Positions 53,440 to 62,905 of a stretch of 64,000 bases of DNA are shown here, piece after piece. Below the pieces are notes generated by a model. The model did not search any database, was not told where the DNA came from, and was given only the letters and a program-made list of their open reading frames with translations. Origin of the DNA: Lepidostoma basale. Lineage: Eukaryota; Arthropoda; Insecta; Trichoptera; Lepidostomatidae. Positions within the stretch are counted from its first letter, which is position 1. Every line of letters begins with the position of its first letter. A program made the position numbers and the translations under genes. The stretch covers positions 2,294,001-2,358,000 of the forward strand of contig JAHDVF020000211.1 in assembly GCA_022606425.2 (NCBI GenBank). Direction: 5' to 3'.

Positions 53440-53860
53440 ATTAAAAATGTCCGCAGACTCATTATCTTTATATAAAAAATTCTTCTGTATGAGCGTGTGT
53501 AGTTAAACTCCTCCTAAACAGCTTGACTGATTTTGATGAAATTTATGTGCGTATATCAGTGGGTCCCTGAATGATTGAAATGGACCCGCTAGGTGACCAT
53601 TAAAACTTTCTGAGAAGATTATGAATATTTGACATTCTGAGAATAATTCATTGTTATGTTCTTTTTATCGTAGATGGCTCCGATGTCGAATTCTGTGATT
53701 AGACATGCACAGATCACTTGCGTTGTAGCGTGGCGTAGATTTAAAATTCTGTTCGCTGTTTATGGAAAATACGAATACCGGAAAAATGTTTGCTGAACCA
53801 GCTTATAGCAGGCAAGCCAATGTTCGGACAGGACAACGTCGGATCCGCTAGTAAAATTAT
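53440..53860. mobile_element. Lepidopteran-type repeat ending CGCTAGT
   Basis: ACTCCTCCTAAACAGCTTGA, CTGATTTTGATGAAATTTAT and GGACAGGACAACGTCGGATC followed by CGCTAGTA are a combination I know as frequent in moth and butterfly genomes. The CTAGT end would fit a Helitron, but the upstream 3' hairpin and the TC start were not established. Confidence 0.35.
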
Positions 53861-53934
53861 ATATTTTTGAATCTAGATGGTAGTAAACAAGTATTATTTA
53901 CCTGACACATATTGTACTCTGAATTTTTAAGGTG

Positions 53935-54025
53935 TCAAATGTCAGGAAGGAACAGTGTGGCTGTCTATTCTTTCTGCCTACCCCTTCGGGGAGGCGGCAT
54001 GATGATTTGTTGGTTAGTTAGTTAT
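53935..54025 (+). mobile_element. LINE-A extreme 3' end
   Basis: Only about 90 bp remain: TGTCAGGAAGGAACAGTGTG, the terminal block with ACCCCTTCGGGGAGGCGG, and the TTAG tail. Confidence 0.8.
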
Positions 54026-54164
54026 GAATACCGATAAATATTGTAAAGAGTGTTTTGTTGCATACAGCTTGTTGCTTTTCTTTATTGTTATGACTATATC
54101 ATCGCTATTTTTGCTTTTGATGCAGCAGCTCTTAGCTAGAATGTTGTACTGCAATATTATTGTT

Positions 54165-54500
54165 TAAACAATTCTTCAAAGCATTTATTGTTTGTTGAAT
54201 ATTGATATAAAATTCAATATTAAATCATTAATACGAACGAAGACGTAGGTTTTCCAGAATTTTAAATATATTTTATGTGAATGATATGTTTCGCCATGGT
54301 AGCATTTGATAGGCATAACATACAATATAATAAAACTTAAAGAAAACAGACGCTTTTGTTCGTATAAATTTAAAAAAAATTTAATGTACAGAAATAATTT
54401 ATTTTGCCCTGTTAATCTTATGTGACAAAACATTTCTGAATGCTTTAACAAGGCGAAATATACAATATTCATAATACAGACGTTTTCATCCTTTTTAATT
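54165..54500. repeat. FB3, multiple arms
   Basis: Three arm pieces alternate in direction (ACGAAGACGTAGGTTTTCCA; AGAAAACAGACGCTTTTGTT; AATACAGACGTTTTCATCCT), so two nested or adjacent fold-backs are present. Confidence 0.65.
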
Positions 54501-54599
54501 AATTTTTTTCTAATTTTTTTTCCTGTTTCATTTTCCTGACAAATCGTTTTTTTAGTTTTACCTTAGGCAAACAATGGCAGTACTATATATTTCTCGTTT

Positions 54600-55165
54600 C
54601 TTATAACGTTTACGTCTTCTCCGGTCTCAATCTAATGATTGGTCTGCAGCAAGGCGACGCATCTCCTCTTCCACAGTCATCGGCAACTTTCTTCAACTCC
54701 GCATAAGAGGTTCAGCCCATATCTCGGCAAATCTGGTCTAAGTACTCCTGGCGAGGTCGTCCTCTGCCCATCGATCTCTTGACCATTCCCTCTAATACAT
54801 CGTGCAGGAAACATTCGCGTCGCAACACATGACCAATTCATCTCGCGCGCCTCTCCGCTATGGTGTTCAACATGTGCATATTCTCTTCAACTCTGCTAAG
54901 AACCTGCTCATTTGTAATGTGGTCCCTCCATGAGACATGAGAAATTCGTCGGTAGGTCCACATCTCAAATCCTTCCAGCCTTTTGCGTTGTCTTTCGCCC
55001 AGGCACCAAGTCTCGCAGCCGTATAGTAAAACACTCCACACCAATGTTTTTATAAGTTGTTCTCGAAGGTTTAGGTCTATGTTGTTGGACTCGAATATTT
55101 TTTACGTTTCCTTAGAATTCAATATTATGTATTTTTGCTGATTTAGCCATTTGACGCCACTGCTG
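54600..55165 (-). mobile_element. LINE-E fragment
   Basis: An open minus frame of 68 codons begins 'WSVLLYGCETWCLGERQRKR' and contains 'RISHVSWRDHITNEQVLSRV', standard blocks of LINE ORF2 C termini. It continues frameshifted to 'ALLQTNH'. The extreme end matches 40210-40390. Confidence 0.8.
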
Positions 55166-55479
55166 TGCGAAATCACATTATTCTTTTGTTATTATTACAT
55201 CCCTGATATTACCTTCTTGTTGAATTTATTCTACTCGGTCACGTCATGTTCACCCAACCCCCCTGTCTCACGCGTATCCGATTCGTATATCTTTTTAACA
55301 TCCTTTTATCAGGTATATTATACGTGACCAGCTATCAGACTTGGCTCATCACGACCAAACGCATTTGCCTTACCAAACCATTACGTTTCTCGATTACGTT
55401 TACAATTTTACATATTATTAATGTACAATTAGAGCTCTGTTGCTTTTTTATTATATATTAATTTATTTATGTACTAAAA
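55166..55479. other. Intronic DNA, nothing recognised
   Basis: About 310 bases; a 71-codon frame at 55246-55461 has no known features. Confidence 0.4.
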
Positions 55480-55768
55480 GATACATAAAAAAAACATTTT
55501 GTGTTGAATTATCAATACTTTGTTATTTTATTTTATATCATTGTATTATATTATTTGTTTTAGATTTATTTTGTGGGTGTTGGACGATCGAAGTGTGCGC
55601 GGGAGATGCCTATTGGTGGCGATGAGGTTCGCAACCCATCACACCGCGTGTCCAGCGGGGCGAAAAGAGAAGGATGGAGTGCCGCATCAGTAAAAGTGTG
55701 ACAGTCCATTCTTTCTGCCTACCCTTTCGGGGAGACGGCGTGATGGTTAGTTAGTTAGTTAGTTAAGA
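55480..55768 (+). mobile_element. TAG chimera, reference copy
   Basis: Read forwards: AT-rich leader, GTTGGACGATCGAAGTGTGC, then GCGCGGGAGATGCC, GGTGGCGATGAGGTTCGCAA, CCCATCACACCGCG, a changed right arm (TGTCCAGCGG), GGATGGAGTGCCGCATC, then the LINE-A-like AGTGTGACAGTCCATTCTTT, terminal block and (TTAG)4. GGTTCGCAACCC looks like a polymerase III B box, but no A box at a proper distance was found. Confidence 0.85.
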
Positions 55769-55954
55769 TACATAAACAAAATTTTCACTTTCGTTAATAT
55801 ATCTTTGTATTATATATAAATAAATCAATGTAAAATAAAAAAAAGCAATCAAGCTTTCATTATTAATAAATTACATTATGGAGTTTTATTAAATTAAAAA
55901 CGCAACAATTGGTAGTATATTTAAAAAAAATTTGAAATGATACAAAATCAACCC

Positions 55955-56215
55955 TATAAAAAACTCCGTTTTCTATAAGTTAAATTATAATTAATGGGAA
56001 TGACATGTTTCGCCTTTGTTATCAAATGTTTCTGTTATTCAAAATATTAATAAAACAATTGTTTATTGCGTCTTGAATTGTGATAACTACAGATTAAATA
56101 ATTCGTACGAGTGCTAAGTCATTATCAAATGCCTTTGTTAGGTAAAATATGTCATTCCCATTAAATATTATTGAACAGACGTGCATTCGTTTTAATTAAA
56201 ACGTATTTTTGTAGT
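55955..56215. repeat. FB3 copies
   Basis: GGAATGACATGTTTCGCCTT on the left and GTTAGGTAAAATATGTCATT on the right flank an eroded centre. Confidence 0.6.
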
Positions 56216-56229
56216 TATATTCCTTTAAA

Positions 56230-56415
56230 AAAAAAAAAAGACTAATACCAAGGATTTAAATCAATGATATTAGAATTTATTATTACAATCTTCAATGTGA
56301 GCAGAAAATAGCTCATTATTATGAAGAAAAAATCTGGTCGTGTCCAGGCTTGAACCCAAGTCCCCTGGATCAGGAGCTAAGCGCTCTATCCCCTAGACCA
56401 CCACCCGATTTTTGA
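56230..56415 (-). mobile_element. SINE-2, best copy
   Basis: On the minus strand GGTGGTGGTCTAGGGGATAG (A box), GCGCTTAGCTCCTGATCCAG, and GGTTCAAGCCT (B box), then the AT-rich body and a terminal A/T run of about 13 bases (56228-56240). Confidence 0.8.
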
Positions 56416-56482
56416 TAAACTTAAGGCGTTTACACACACAAGGTTTTGCTACCTTTTTTTACATTTGAGCTTATTTTTCTCA

Positions 56483-56520
56483 CCACGTTTCGAAGGTTTT
56501 GTACCTTCATCATCGAGAGA
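56483..56520 (-). repeat. Single hammerhead-like core (unassigned family)
   Basis: The minus strand reads CGATGATGAAGGTACAAAAC and CTTCGAAACGTGGTG: a GAAGGT/ACCTTC stem directly before GAAAC. The surrounding arm is TGTACCTTCATCATCGAGAG. No inverted partner was found. Confidence 0.4.
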
Positions 56521-56599
56521 ACGATATAGATTCTAAACAATACTTTAAAGTGTTTAATTTTTTATGAAAGCAAAAAGGTTAAAAATGTTTTTTTTTTCA

Positions 56600-57112
56600 T
56601 AATACGTTATTGTTTGCAAATTTTATTCGCGTTGGTTTAGAATTTTAACGGCATTTATTTTGGGGATGCTTGGAACCAATTCTTTACAGTTTCAAAGAGA
56701 TGGGCATCTCATTACCCATTTCTTTAAATTAATCAGGGGATATTTCGAGAACTTTGGTGCCTTGCTAGAGGGTATTTTTGTCCCTGATAGACGTCTCCGA
56801 CACCGACAGCACAGATTGTTTTACCTTCCAGCTACCAGAAACAAACTGACTCTGGTGACACTGGTGGGAAGAGCAATTAGTCTGCTGAACGCGGTATCCT
56901 TGGAGATCGACGTCTTTCATATTAGTGAAGGTACGTTCAGGGGACAAATACTCTTGACATTAGAAAGTATCTTGTCTTCCTAATGTCAAACCATCTCTAA
57001 TGCGTTCCTGGTATTATTTTGTATTTTTATAATATTTCACCTGTTCTTAATAGATGCCTTATACATTTAGCTGTTTGTAATGTCATTTGAGTTAATAAAC
57101 TGATTTGATTTG
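56600..57112 (+). mobile_element. CR1-like LINE, 3' end
   Basis: An open frame of 107 codons (56660-56983): 'MLGTNSLQFQRDGHLITHFF', 'LIRGYFENFGALLEGIFVPD', 'RHRQHRLFYLPATRNKLTLV' and 'GRAISLLNAVSLEIDVF'. The 3' end has CTGTTTGTAATGTCATTTGA and a (TGATT)n tail. It lies about 250 bp upstream of exon 3. Confidence 0.85.
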
Positions 57113-57257
57113 ATTTGAAAATCTCTTAACATGAAAATTTTTAAACTGTCAAAACAATGGACTATTGAAAGTTTTTATTTTTACAATTAAATACAAACTC
57201 AACCACTACCGTGAAATAATTATTACAACATTAGATTTATTTAAGCATATGCATTTG

Positions 57258-57348
57258 TAATTAATACGTATGAAAACATATGTTTTTTTAGAAATTTTAT
57301 TATAATTTATAGGAATGACAAGTTTCGCATTTCTAAGGCATTATCTCA
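57258..57348. repeat. FB3 arm at the exon 3 splice acceptor
   Basis: TTAATACGTATGAAAAC, AGAAATTTTATTATAATTTA, GGAATGACAAGTTTCGCATT and TCTAAGGCATTATCTCA follow the FB3 consensus base for base with few changes. It ends about 15 bases before the exon, so any branch point lies in FB3-derived DNA. Confidence 0.75.
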
Positions 57349-57363
57349 TTTGTATTTTTCCAG

Positions 57364-57564
57364 CGGTGTCGGTTTCCGTTGGAGTCTGGACGCTTGTGGC
57401 CATCTCGCTGGAGAGGTACTTCGCTATCTGCAGGCCGCTGAAGTCCAGGAGATGGCAGACCCAGTTCCATGCATACAAGATGATTGCGGTGGTCTGGATA
57501 GCTAGCCTCTCCTGGACCAGTCCCATATTAGCGGTGTCCACGTTGAAAGCAATGAGAGGCAGAG
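57364..57564 (+). CDS. SKR: Sulfakinin/CCK-like receptor, exon 3 (TM3, ERY, TM4)
   Basis: The 201-bp exon follows TATTTTTCCAG; its first two bases complete an Ala codon with the last base of exon 2. It encodes residues 145-211: 'AVSVSVGVWTLVAISLERYF', 'AICRPLKSRRWQTQFHAYKM', 'IAVVWIASLSWTSPILAV' and 'STLKAMRGR'. Glu161-Arg-Tyr is the E/DRY motif, in the ERY form usual in CCK-type receptors. 'WQT..HAYK' in the second intracellular loop is a strong CCK/sulfakinin receptor signature. Trp189 is the conserved TM4 tryptophan. The donor is AG|GTTCGT (57565), usable but weak at +3. The next exon, expected to continue into extracellular loop 2, lies outside the window. A different CCK-related insect receptor is possible but less likely. 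Confidence 0.9.
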
Positions 57565-57639
57565 GTTCGTATAAAAAAATTCTTACGATATTAAATTTTT
57601 TTTTATAAATATCTGTTATGATATCACGTATATTTTTAA

Positions 57640-57880
57640 TATTTGTAATTAGGCATTTTAAGCAATGCAATTTCAGCAAGAACTTCAAAATGTTATCAAA
57701 GAAATTATTGCTGCTTAAATTTAAAACACTGTTATATATCACAATATCTTCAAAGAAATTATTCAAATTGATATTGAAAAAAAAAATGCACGTTAATACC
57801 AAAAAACTGTCCCAACTCTCCAAATAAACGAAAAACTTATATAATTTCTACACCAAACAGTACAAACGTATTTTGTTATA
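57640..57880 (-). mobile_element. TAG chimera leader fragment
   Basis: TAATTAGGCATTTTAAGCAA, AGCAAGAACTTCAAAATGTT, AATTATTCAAATTGATATTG and ACCAAACAGTACAAACGTAT match the AT-rich leader of the long chimera copies; body and tail are missing. It is unusual because retroposons normally lose the leader, not the 3' end. Confidence 0.6.
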
Positions 57881-57904
57881 AATATTTAGTATTTAAATTT
57901 GTGT

Positions 57905-58205
57905 CTTTGCAACATCGGTTCGCGAAACGGGAATCGTACCCGGAACCTTCGGGGTGGCAGTCAAATTATCATTTCCTGACAGGAAGGGCTGATCGACTTC
58001 GTCAGGTGCAGCCCTCATACTAAATATGTTTATAATTTTTTTTATCATAATTATTATTATTATTATCTAGTTAATAAAACGGAGCATCTTCTACAGCGCC
58101 CTTGAGATGAGTAATTCATAAAAATGGCGCTCTATAAATTATCCAATTTATTATTATTATTTATATTATAATCAATGCACTTACCACTCGGCCACAAAGG
58201 TTGTT
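57905..58205 (-). mobile_element. SINE-1 interrupted by an (ATT)-tailed retroposon
   Basis: 57905-57966 holds the B box side (GGAATCGTACCCGGAACCTT, GGGGTGGCAGTCAA). 58172-58205 resumes at TCAATGCACTTACCACTCGG. The intact copy at 50.7 kb shows these parts to be contiguous. Between them lies a ~205-bp element ending in AAAATGGCGCTCTATAAATT and TTATTATTATT. Confidence 0.8.
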
Positions 58206-58279
58206 TAAGTATCGTAGTGTTTCGGCCAAAATAATGGAATATTAAAAAAAAACATTTATCTCATTCAATTCCTATGGCA

Positions 58280-58850
58280 ATGCAACTATTGAAGAGTTTT
58301 GGCCTCCTTGATGAATTCCCTCTTAGGCTTGGAGTCTAAGCTCCTCGATCCTGCGCATTTTGCTCCGACGCGACGGGTCTAAACTAGCCAGATCAGTCAG
58401 GCGTTGTTATGGCCAGAGATACTACCCCGGTCGGTATTGATTGCTCGGTCTCTCCGGCTCGGCATATATGCTCAATCTATGCTACACGACCAGTTTTCAC
58501 TGAACGAACGAACTAACTAACCATCACGCCATTTCTATGGAGGGTTAGGCAGAAATGATGGATCGCCACATTCATGCCATGTCTTCCTTGGCCTTCTCTG
58601 TAATCGTTATAAGGGGATTTTGGGTCATTGTACGGACACTTGCACACCAGGTTTGGTCTCAGGATCATTCTCAGGATTATATTCTAAAACCAGTACATCC
58701 TTTGTTGTTCTTTAACAGTCATGGTCGATGACTAAGAACCATATGTTACAACTGGCTTGATGATGGTGTTATGGTATAAGTGCTCAGCTTGGTTTTTCTG
58801 GATAGAAGCTTGGACTTAAGGACCGCCCTCAAGGAGGCAATTAATTTTTG
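58280..58850 (-). mobile_element. LINE-D fragment split by LINE-A
   Basis: The parts at 58280-58502 and 58608-58850 are contiguous in the copy at 45.84-46.14 kb. A ~105-bp piece of LINE-A tail (58503-58607; CTAACTAACCATCACGCCAT, then an internal deletion) sits between them. Confidence 0.65.
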
Positions 58851-59499
58851 CTCAAACAAAAAACAAATAAAAAGGATATTAAAATAATAAAACATGCTTA
58901 AAAAAATTTAATACCTTATTTTTCTTACCGTAAAATCTTTTATTATGAAATATTTTTCGGTTCTTACCTTTTTCACATAAAAAATGTTTTTGAATAATTT
59001 TTAATAATGCTACCTCTCAAATTAAGTGTTTCATAGGAAAGTAAAACAAATTCTATCAAATATTGAAGGACGACTTTAGTAAATTGATAATGAATAACAT
59101 TTTTCTTTAAAACATGTTTTTCTCGTATTTACTACTTGATTTTTTCAAGATTTATCAATAATGTAAAAACGGAATGAAATTAAATATTCCTTTTAAGAAA
59201 AACTTAAATTAAAACTTGAGATAGATTACCACTTTTTTATTAATTTAAATTTAAATACAAATTCAGTTTAACACATTAATTCAATAAATCTAATAAAACC
59301 AATTTGGTGTTTAATGAGAAATTGAAAAAAACGTTTAAAATATTTTAAATTGAAACCATTACCCAAAACATTTATTCATCTGCTCAAATAAAATAAATAA
59401 TATAGATGTTGAAGTTATTTTACTATATTACTCGTTATATAATAAATATAACTATTTTAATGTAACTTTTTATATATTACATAAAACTGTTAATGTATG
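58851..59499. other. AT-rich intron, nothing recognised
   Basis: About 650 bases, over three quarters A/T by eye, no frames or repeats. Confidence 0.5.
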
Positions 59500-59620
59500 T
59501 GTGATTGACATTTGATAATGCCTAATCAAAAAGAACATTTTCATAAAATATAATAAAACTTTTATAAAACAAACGTTTTTATTCATATATAGGTATATAT
59601 TTTTTAACATGAATTTAAAA
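59500..59620. repeat. FB3 single arm
   Basis: ATTTGATAATGCCTAATCAA, then AAAACAAACGTTTTTATTCA. Confidence 0.6.
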
Positions 59621-60174
59621 TAAACATTATGCACTTATGTACGCACGTAAGAAGTTATACTTCCCTGGCGTAAAAACAAAAAAATATATAAAAAAAGTCA
59701 TGAAGGTAGGTGCCGCGCTGTGACGCCTTGCGTAGAAGAAGAAATCAGAACGAGATGATTTTCTATGTCCTCTACAAAAACCATAGACAATAATATCAAT
59801 TTGACAGCTATTATTATATGTAGACAAGGCGAGAAAACGACACAGAAGGTGTAGCAGGCACTTGCGAACACTATTTAACACAATTTATGGCAGTCGGATT
59901 AGAATTTAGAACACGCAATGATTGAAATATTCTTTATCTGAGGCTAACTTCATCATGTCGCTTTCGTTACGGCGTGCGCGCGCATCTCTCAATTTTACCC
60001 TCTACTAAATGGGCCTAAAGAAGTCCTAGTAAAACTTCTAAAATAAAAATTACATATTAGTCATAAAATATATTTTGTTTATGTCTCGGAATACATAAAC
60101 TAGCAACGTGTTTATGAACCTCCCGTTGTTATTTCTTAATACTTTGTGGTTGCGTAATGAATAATCTGATATTA
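59621..60174. other. Intronic DNA, nothing recognised
   Basis: An 84-codon minus frame (59627-59881) shows no family features. Confidence 0.4.
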
Positions 60175-60345
60175 TGTAACAACAACACCAACAATGGCGC
60201 TACAGCCAACTATGGGTTCCAGCCTCCTCCAGAATTCTTCGCCACTCTCCCCGGTCCATCGTCCGCATTCTCCAGTTTGTAACACATCCACACCATCCAT
60301 CCACCTCAGTTTTGGTTTTCCCACACTTCGCTTTCATACAGATTC
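60175..60345 (-). mobile_element. LINE-F terminal fragment
   Basis: The plus strand has AACAATGGCGCTACAGCC, the complement of the LINE-F end (GTAGCGCCAT) at 31241-31250, followed by antisense C-terminal sequence up to TCAGTTTTGGTTTTCCCACA ('CGKTKTE'). Confidence 0.6.
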
Positions 60346-60821
60346 ACCAATTTGTAAATACTTTATGTTAATAATAAGGGGATTTTCATCATGTACGCTC
60401 AAGTTTTTCCACAATTTCAATAAATATTTGTTAAAACAATTTCAAATAACGTAAAATTTTATTTCCACACTCTAGCGATATAAAATTCGGTTTTCATTTT
60501 CCCGTCGGACATTTTAATAGTTAATAATAAGGCCGATATCTCACATAACCTGGCAGCAGACTGAAGTATTTTATGAAAAGCAATATCAAAATATTAAATT
60601 CTCTTGGCGCATCGAAATTTACTAGTGCATTCATATTGAAACAGGGGTGAGGTTTTGAAAGTGATTTCAAGTGAAATAAAGATGCAATCGTGAAAAATTG
60701 AATGACGTTTTATACATTTTCATAGTTTCATATTATTTTCCAAACAATTTTCAGTTGTTATTTTTCAATAACCCCCCCCCCCCCTATTTTTCTTATTATA
60801 TTTTATTATGATATAATAAAA
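60346..60821. other. Intronic DNA with a C13-14 run
   Basis: The C run is at 60771-60784; nothing else is recognisable. Confidence 0.5.
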
Positions 60822-60990
60822 AAACTTACTAACTAGCTCACCATCACGCCATCTCCCCGAAGGGGTAGGCAGAAAGAATGGACTGCCACACTTTTCATTC
60901 CTGACATATTTCTCTCGCTTTCTCAACATTCATACATCGTGTCATGCACGCGCATCGATTTCTCTGACTTCTCACATGGCCGACATTTAA
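60822..60990 (-). mobile_element. LINE-A extreme 3' end
   Basis: The terminal block is near-consensus (CCCCGAAGGGGTAGGCAGAA), the tail is decayed to TTACTAACTAGCTCACC. It breaks at the 'NVGHVRS' region. Confidence 0.85.
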
Positions 60991-61084
60991 TATTTATAAT
61001 AAATAAAATTATTATTATTATTTTTTTAATGTATACAAATACTTGTAGACAAATACTGAATTTTTACCCATTGCGGGTTAATCA

Positions 61085-61345
61085 TTTTTTAATCTTTATA
61101 GATGGCGCTAGTGTAGATTGACCTAAAAAATGAGAAGTTATTTAACATAGTAGCATATATATACAAGTTCCAAAAATTTGTCAGACGTGGTGATCGTAAG
61201 GAGGGCGGAACGGGGAATGTTATTAACATAAAGTGATCGCTTAACTCAACCAATGACAGGTCATAAATCCTGTAAACGTCTTGACTACAATATTCTGTTT
61301 CCAAAAAAATAATACATTTTCGTCTCTATTGAGATACAATAACTC
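61085..61345 (+). repeat. REP6, longest copy
   Basis: It runs from TTAATCTTTATAGATGGCGC through GAACGGGGAATGTTATTAAC and CAATGACAGGTCATAAATCC to TCGTCTCTATTGAGATACAA. About 260 bp, no inverted ends. Confidence 0.7.
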
Positions 61346-62159
61346 CTTAAAAATAAATATTTCAGTAAAATCGACTTTTCCCATCAGAACGAGCGTTATT
61401 ATAAAAAATGATCGGAGCTACCTTTTGGCGTAGATGAAACAATAATGTTAAATTAATAATTAATTTATTCCATTATTATTATTATTACTAACTCTTTAAA
61501 ATATTTAATGTTGTCTTTGGTTTAGTGAAAATCACGTGTCAATTAAAATTACGATAGACTAGCTACATTTAAAAAATATACGAGTATACAGTAATTGGTT
61601 CAAATAACCTGTCATATACAAAAATGGAAATAAAACAACTGTATCATTTCCCAATTAAAAATTTTGCTATGTCAAACAAAAATCCATGCAAAATGTAAAA
61701 AAAATGAATTAAATTTTTTTCATTAATTTAAAATTGTATAACCATAAAGTGAGTGCTTCGTCAAGACAATTAGTATAATTTTCACTGTAGCGTGTGATGG
61801 GATTTTATGAAACGGTCAAAAATAAATCTCATTTTCATGAACCAGTAGAAATGTTAATACTGTTCTTTGTTAAAAGATTTTACAGAGCCCTCCATACAAA
61901 CTTGAAGTAATTGGTAATTAAGACGTCACAATGTTTAATATATCATCTCCTTAAAGTTAGCCTGGTCTATCCATTACTGACTTTAGGCGGCCAACAACTC
62001 TTAAAAGGCCTTAGAACGAGAAATCTCATTTTGAATACACCTCAATTTTCTGAACGAGAGGGGAATTAAAAGACAATTATTTTCTTTCGAAAGTTTTACA
62101 ACAAAACGTGAGAGGTAATTTAAGTTTTAACTACTAATATATGAATAAAACAAATTATT
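61346..62159. other. Intronic DNA; SINE-1 tail remnant
   Basis: 61580-61616 (ATACAGTAATTGGTTCAAAT, AACCTGTCATATAC) resembles the extreme SINE-1 3' end; the rest has no features. Confidence 0.4.
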
Positions 62160-62285
62160 ATGTTACATCAAACTTTCTATTCTCCGAAGGGAAAGGCGGA
62201 AATAATGGATCACCACACTGATCTCTCGACATAGTGTCTTGCACGCACGTCGATTTATCCAAATCCTCAGGTACCCGACAGTAAA
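62160..62285 (-). mobile_element. LINE-A 3' fragment, diverged
   Basis: CTATTCTCCGAAGGGAAAGG and GCACGCACGTCGATTTATCC; the tail is missing. Confidence 0.65.
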
Positions 62286-62439
62286 TTGTATTTTAATAAT
62301 AACAATATTTTATTACCGTAAATTTAAATACGACTTAAAACAATATTTCTATTGTTGCGATCGCTTGTGAAAAAATAGATACTCGTATATAAGTTTTTCA
62401 ATCATTAATTATTTAATTAATCAATCAACGTTATTTTTA

Positions 62440-62690
62440 TTTTTATTGTATACAACAGGTCTTAAGAACCCAATTACTGTACGCATTTTAAATACAAAAA
62501 CTGATGTGTTTTTTTAAGATGATATGCTGATTCTCGTGACATGTGATAGGTAAGCTTATCTATCGCCATTTTATTGTCACGCGAATTCCACACGAGACCA
62601 AAGAGAGTGTGACAATCACACTGCCATCGCCGAAACCTTCGGTATGCCAGTAAGAGCCATTACCACTCGGCCACGAAGGTTCTTTCACCT
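62440..62690 (-). mobile_element. SINE-1 copy without B box
   Basis: Tail TATACAACAGGTCTTAAGAA, hairpin CAGTGTGATTGTCACACTC, and head CCACTCGGCCACGAAGG. A deletion removes the B box (CCATCGCCGAAACCTTCGG), so it could not be transcribed by polymerase III. Confidence 0.75.
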
Positions 62691-62804
62691 TATCATGACG
62701 CCGTTTTTTTATTTGGATTTTTAATATACCACTATTCCAATATCAAAATAAATGTGTTAAAAATTCTACCTGGGCATTTTCCACAAGTTTAAACCTGATA
62801 TATC

Positions 62805-62905
62805 TTCTTCTTAAAGTGCCCTGTCAGGTCCCCCTGACGTTGGCGATCACTGTGGTAAACTCTTCCCTATCCTGCGCTGTCCGGAATAGCTCCTCCACAG
62901 TTCTG
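62805..62905 (-). mobile_element. LINE-H 3' end
   Basis: TCTTCTTCTTAAAGTGCCCT, then CCCCTGACGTTGGCGATCAC, an antisense LINE end often seen in insects. Confidence 0.6.

Noticed and set aside
55742..55768. (TTAG)n tails as telomeric DNA
   Set aside because: The insect telomere repeat is TTAGG. These runs are short four-base repeats, always at the same end of LINE-A or the chimera, and occur on both strands throughout the window.
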